Below, piece after piece: positions 59,578 through 64,000 of a stretch of DNA of 64,000 bases. Below the pieces are notes generated by a model that worked only from the letters and a program-made list of their open reading frames with translations, was not told the origin of the DNA and ran no database searches. The stretch is from Adiantum capillus-veneris (lineage: Eukaryota > Streptophyta > Polypodiopsida > Polypodiales > Pteridaceae). Both the position numbers and the translations under genes were made by a program. Location: contig CM043950.1 in NCBI GenBank assembly GCA_014529385.2, forward strand, positions 152,944,445-153,008,444, read 5' to 3'. Each line of letters opens with the position of its first letter. The stretch's first letter is position 1.

Positions 59578-61173
59578 ATGGTATCAGAGCACGGCCGTAT
59601 TCTCTTCTACGGGAAATCCGATCCCAATTTTTTTTCCGCGGCACCTACGTCTTCACGCAAGGATCAGTCGACTCCCTCTGCATACGGAGATGCGGGCAGG
59701 GATCACAACGAAGATTCCAGCACAGAGTATGGCTCGCCTCAGCCTACTCAGGCGGAGCAACGAGAGATGAAGCGTCGTCAATTGATCAGCGATGCAACAA
59801 AGATGATGCTCAGTTTTGCGAAGGACCCAAAATTGGCAAAATATATGAGCGAGATTTCTTTTCAGAAAGTGAATGAGCAGTGGCAGAAAACCACAACACC
59901 ACCCTCGAAACCCGCTCTCAAGAAACCTTCTGCTCACAAGACATATTCAGAGAAGGAATTAGAAGAGGTGGTTGATGCACGGATTGCTCAGCTTTTTGAC
60001 ACACTGAACAAAGTTAAAAAGCACGGCAAAAAGCAGAAGAAAGGCACTGACTTCCCGTGTTATTTGGGTCATCAGTCGACATTTGATAAGGCGAAGAAAC
60101 AGAAGAAGCGTGTTTGATTTGAAGGAGTACCTAGTTCTTCTTCTTCTTCTGACAGTTCTTCTAGCTCTTCGGATTCGAGCGAAGAAGACAGAAAAGGCAA
60201 AAAGCGAAGCAAGAAACAACGCTTCGGAAAGGGCAAGAAAAAGGCAAAGAAGTCTAAATCTCGCCCAGTGAGTGACAGTTCTACATGGGACTCGTCTACA
60301 GACAGTTCAGACTCTGATGACGGCAACTTTTATGCGAACAAGAGGAATTTTTTAAAAGCCAACCAGAAAGTCCGAGAGTTTAAGGAAGGTGGACAGTCGA
60401 TCAAATTTGACACTTCTTTAGGATACAAAGATTCTTCGAAGGCTTTGTCTTTGATACAGCAGTTAGACATTGCTTTCGCGAGAGGACGCTACTCAGAGCA
60501 CTCCAAGATTCGGAGAGCTGCCTCTTACTTTCAGGGGAATGCTCGAACTTGGTGGTCCACGCTTCTTTTAAACAAGACTGCGCCAGTTAAATGGCTGAAA
60601 TTTAAGAAGCTTTTTATTTCTTCTTGGCTGATGCAAAAGTATGAACGCAATATACGAGCTGCTTGGAACCATCATCGGATGACCAAGAGAGATACATTGG
60701 ATGCTTACTGTGAGAGATTCTGGAGCTCTTTTCTACTCGCCTCTTCATTCAAAAAGATCTTGTTCAGAGAACAGATTGAGCGGTTTACTTTGGGTCTACC
60801 TACAGAGATCTGAGACCACTGCTTGGAACAGAAGTCATCTTCTATTCAAGAGTTGATGAGTCATGCGAAGCGGGGTTTTGCCATTCACTCTGGCAGTCTG
60901 ACCTACCCCACCGATGATGTCATGACACAACGAGCCGAACAGACTTGAGCGAATGAAAGTAGAAAGAGAAAGAGCAACCCAGAAAAGAAGGATGCGCCAC
61001 CCAAGCTTACTCCTGAGGAGAGAGCTCGCTTCATCAGGGAGGGGAAGTGCTTTGGATGCAGGGAACATGGACATATCTCCGCAAAGTGCCCTAACAAGGC
61101 ACCAAACGAACAAGATGAAGAAAGGCCAAAAAGTTCTAAAGCAGCTGAGAGACGTGGCAGAAAAGGCAGATAA
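59578..61173 (+). pseudogene. gypsy gag with zinc knuckle
   Basis: ATG 59578 (MVSEHGRILFYGKSDPNFF) opens a single frame reaching about 61173, with TGA stops at 60115, 60811 and 60946, each a likely CGA to TGA. The N-terminal part is Ser/Lys-rich. A basic-acidic stretch with Ser runs (60130-60320) precedes the capsid-like region (FDTSLGYKDSSKALSLIQQL, AASYFQGNARTWW, YCERFWSSFLLA). The zinc knuckle CFGCREHGHISAKC is at 61048-61089. The long Ser/Lys-rich segment before capsid is unusual for a plant gypsy gag. Confidence 0.85.
59579..59590 (+). other. primer binding site overlapping gag start
   Basis: TGGTATCAGAGC, initiator-Met type. The preceding A makes ATG at 59578-59580, so the gag start codon lies in the primer site. 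Confidence 0.88.
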
Positions 61174-61221
61174 AAAGCAGAACTCGTACCACATGGCATG
61201 GGACCTAAACCGAATCAAATG

Positions 61222-61590
61222 AATGAAAGTACAAACTTTGCCGCTTTTGGGGCAAAGTGAAGGATCAGGAAGCTCTTTTGAAGGAGCCAAGGCCAACTTC
61301 TTTTTACTTTGGAATTGGCGGCTCGATTTGGAACTACGCCCGACACGCTGAGACCACAGGCAAAGGTAGTTCGACTGGCACCCGGACGGGATGTTGCCAT
61401 TACACTGAGCATTGGCAAACTTCGTTTGCAATAGCAGGGGTGTTCAGGGCACGCAAGTGATGTTCTACTCGAAATCCCTTGGTTCCACAAGAACTACGCC
61501 GTGGTTGACTACCAGGCCGAGAAAGCGACTTTGACAAATGAAGGGCTCAGAGATTGTACTTAATGAACTTCAGTTTCTTTACTCATTCTT
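61222..61590 (+). pseudogene. gypsy protease remnant
   Basis: Mostly scrambled. 61462-61536 reads VLLEIPWFHKNYAVVDYQAE, matching the C-terminal LGMPWL...P.IDW region of gypsy protease. The D-[ST]-G active site was not found. Confidence 0.5.
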
Positions 61591-61677
61591 TTGGGAGAGA
61601 ACTGAACGATGGATAAAGTCGAATATGTTTTGACCTGAATAGAAGAACGCCAAGATTTTTCTCTACACTCATGCCGA

Positions 61678-62556
61678 TTGCTTTTTAGAGGGCCTGAGGA
61701 TCATACCGTTGATCTGATACCTGGAAGCACACCACCGAACCGGCCACCTTACCGTGTGAGCCGAGCACAGAATGAAGAGATTATGAACCAAGTGAAAGAC
61801 CTCTTGGAAAAGGGTCTTGTCCAGCCTAGTACTTCAACATATTGCTCTCCAGTGTTGTTGGTTTTGAAGAAATACGGATCTTGGAAAATGTGCATCAATT
61901 ATAGAGCTCTCAATAAAATCGCCATCAATAACAGATTTCCAATTCCTAGGATCGATGATATACTCGACAGAATACGAGGATCCTCGTGCTTAAGCAGGAT
62001 TGATTTGAAGAGTGGATATCATTAGATCAGAATCGCGTCGGGAGACGTCTACAAGACAACTTTTCGGATGACTTTTGGGTTATTTGAGTTTTTGGTGAGG
62101 CCTTTTGGCGTAACCAATGCTCTTGCGACATTTAACCGGATGATGGACAGGATTTTTCGAGAGTACGGGCTATTTGTTGGCACTTTCTTTGACGATATCA
62201 TTGTTTTCTCCAAGAATGAGGCAGAACACAGAGATCATCTGCTTCAGGTCTTTCAGGCATTACGAGATCACAAGTTAGTGATTAATGCAAAGAAAAGTGA
62301 ATTTTTCCTACCAGAGATACACTTTTTGGGACACATTGTCTCAACAGCAGGAGTGCAAATGGATCCGGCCAAGATAGAGACTATCCGTGATTGGCCCGAT
62401 TTGAAGAATGTCCATGAAGTTAGAAGCTTCTTAGGACTGTGTACATACTACAAGCGGTTCATTCGAAAGTTTGCAGAGGTTGCTTCCCCTTTGCATATCT
62501 TGACACAGAAAGGAGTCCCTTTCTCGTGGGGACCCACAAAGGTGACTGCCTTTTAG
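61678..62556 (+). pseudogene. gypsy reverse transcriptase
   Basis: A single frame with TAG stops at 62023 and 62554, each at a Gln that is strongly conserved (GYH[Q]IRI and AF[Q]LK). Motifs are LVQPSTSTYCSPVLLVLKK, NRFPIPRIDDILDRI, DLKSGYH, FGVTNALATFNRMMD, FFDDIIVFS (active-site Asp pair at 62191-62196) and KSEFFLPEIHFLGHIVS. The tether region (FLGLCTYYKRFIRKFAEVA) follows. Repairing two C to T changes would suffice to open this domain, so decay is mild here. Confidence 0.92.
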
Positions 62557-62657
62557 ACACTGAAAGCGAAATTGACTACGGGACCAGTCATTTGAAGTAT
62601 ATTGTGATGTTTGTGGTCTTAATGCAAGAAGTCCATATCATTGCTTACGAGAGTTGA

Positions 62658-63127
62658 TTGTTCTCAAGGCTGGAGATGACAGCACGGATTTATGAGAAAG
62701 AGCTTTTGGCGGTTATCCATGGTCTTACTCAATGGCGGCATTACCTACTCGGAGCGGATTTTACTGTCTTTACAGACCATCAGAGTTTGCGCTACTGCTT
62801 GTCACAGAAGCAGCTTTTGGAAAAAACAGATGCGGTGGACGAACGTCTTGTCACACTTTCACTTCCAGATTGTCCATGTGCAGGGACAGAAGAATGTGGT
62901 GGCAGATGCTTTGTCTCAGAAGCCGTTGGTTCTGGCTATTTCCGCGTTATATCATAAAAGCTTCGAGGATATGGTGGACCAGTATGCCACAGATACAGAT
63001 TTTGCAGATGTTTTCACAAGGATACGGGATGGGGAGACAGTAGCAGGATATTCCATTCAGGATGGCTACTTGATGAGAAAAACCATGTTGTGCGTTACAC
63101 AGTCGTTGAGGGAAAAAGGTTATGACT
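62658..63127 (+). pseudogene. gypsy RNase H
   Basis: Starts in one phase (MTARIYEKELLAVIHGLTQW, DFTVFTDHQSLRYCL) and changes to another near 62840 (HFHFQIVHVQGQKNVVADAL, YATDTDFADVFTRI). It ends before the integrase zinc motif. RNase H residues Glu and Asp are recognisable in KELLAV and FTDHQSL. One RNase H only, unlike the Tat-like element at 25904. Confidence 0.85.
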
Positions 63128-64000
63128 GAATGCCATTGTCTACCTTTTACGGGTCACCGTGGCATTGCCACCACCATGAAAGGGGTAGAGAGATACTTCT
63201 TTTGGGTGGCCGAGACTCAAAAAGGATGTGGAAGAGTTTGTGTGCACTTGTTTAGTATGCCAGGAGGTCAAGTTTGACAGGCATAAAGCACAGGGATTGT
63301 TACAACCTTGGCCCATACCCACCCGCCCCTCGAAAAGTATTGCAATGGATTTCATTTTTTATCTCCCGAGAACACAGAGTGGTCACGATGGTATCTGGAT
63401 TGTTATTGACAGATTTAGCAAACAGGCTCATTTCATTCCAGTGAAGAAAACAGTTAAGCCGGATCACTTAGCAAGACTGTTTGTGGCCCAAATTTTCAAA
63501 TTACATGGCATGCCTAAGACGATTGTCTCTGACAGGGACCCCAGATTTACGAGTTTGTTTTGGAAGGCAATTTGAGAGAACATTGGCAGGTGGTTGCAGT
63601 TCTCGTCATCATTCCACCCGCAGACTAACGGGCAACCTAAGATTGCAATTCAATGGTTCTAGATTTATTAAAGTCTTATATCTCGGATCAAAAGACTCAA
63701 TGGGAAAAGTATCTACCTTTGGTGGAATTTGCCTACAATAACACGATACACTCTTCGACAGGGAAGGCGCCATTTGAGATTGTTGAAGGTGCTGCGAAGG
63801 TTCCACCCTTCCTAAGCACGAAAGATAAGATTTTTGAAGCGGATGAATATACGCGAGACTTAGATACGGCTTTTGCCAAGGTTCGCGAGACTTTGCAGAA
63901 ATCTCAAGAACGACAGAAAAAGGCAGCGGATCACCATCGTCGCGACTTGAAATTGAAGGAGGATGATTGGGTGCTCTTACGTTTTGAGAAGGCACGCCTA
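63128..64000 (+). pseudogene. gypsy integrase, running off window
   Basis: The zinc motif is split by a frameshift (HCLPFTGHRG then CTCLVCQEVKF). The core follows in 63228-63573: Asp in MDFIFYLPRT and Asp in SDRDPRF, ended by TGA where Trp is usual (TGG to TGA). The third region reads HPQTNGQPKIAIQW, with Lys where the catalytic Glu of QT(D/N)GQTE is expected. After loss of one G near 63655, the frame from 63656 stays open to 64000 (YLPLVEFAYNNTIHSSTGKA, DDWVLLRFEK), the GPY/F-like C-terminal domain. Confidence 0.88.

Larger units (their letters stand above)
59087..64000 (+). mobile_element. decayed Ty3-gypsy element, 3' end beyond window
   Basis: The order is LTR end, initiator-Met primer site, gag, protease, RT, RNase H, integrase, which is Ty3-gypsy. 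The left LTR boundary is unknown because the 3' LTR is outside the window; 59087 is a guess at a TG. A (GA)n tract lies at 59161-59195 inside the presumed LTR. At least five premature stops are each explained by one C to T (or G to A) change, and there are several frameshifts. The integrase catalytic Glu appears changed. It cannot be autonomous. Confidence 0.88.

Overview
This window is plant nuclear DNA from a large, repeat-rich genome. It contains Ty1-copia and Ty3-gypsy LTR retrotransposons, a LINE, a SWIM-type DNA transposase relic, GT-AG introns of about 50-90 bp, plant-type telomeric repeats (CCCTAAA) and many very long dinucleotide tracts. A fern, lycophyte or other big-genome land plant fits best, but I cannot name the species. 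I see no bacterial, organellar or RNA genes. Nearly every gene-like stretch is decayed. Premature stops are mostly CAA/CAG/CGA to TAA/TAG/TGA or TGG to TGA, the pattern left by deamination of methylated cytosine.

Layout. 1-3126: the 3' part of a copia element. 3129-4787: a spliced transposon-like gene of unknown class. 5275-11450: a three-gene cluster. In it, gene A (minus) lies head to head with a remarkable gene (plus, 7681-9981), and gene C (minus) converges on that gene. The plus gene appears to encode a divergent, CENH3-like histone H3, then a Ulp1/C48-type cysteine peptidase, then a Lys/Pro-rich linker-histone-like tail. 11.9-20 kb: non-coding repeats present twice, broken by (GT)n, (GA)n and (TC)n. 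20.5-25.5 kb: a decayed minus-strand multi-exon gene with a ParB-like domain.

25904-36093 is a complete minus-strand Ty3-gypsy element with a second, aRNH-like RNase H (Tat-like). Its upstream LTR is split by a 3.2-kb non-autonomous copia element with a perfect 5-bp target duplication. 36737-48100 is an 11.4-kb LTR element with 981-bp LTRs, a perfect 5-bp target duplication, a tRNA-Asp-type primer site and a polypurine tract. It has no recognisable gag or pol; instead it carries a 3.7-kb degenerate coding region matching no family I know. 48.9-52.1 kb: a MULE-like transposase relic with a SWIM zinc finger. 53-55.3 kb: a minus-strand LINE reverse transcriptase. 56.5-57.8 kb: the last three exons of an ordinary plant protein kinase gene, with a partly duplicated exon. 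58.96-59.06 kb: an interstitial telomeric repeat. 59.1-64 kb: a second, decayed Ty3-gypsy element that runs off the window.

The strongest candidates for something undescribed are the histone H3-Ulp1-H1-tail gene with its divergent neighbour and the coding region of the 11.4-kb LTR element. Both calls rest on reading frames, predicted splice sites and motifs read by eye; no database search was possible.
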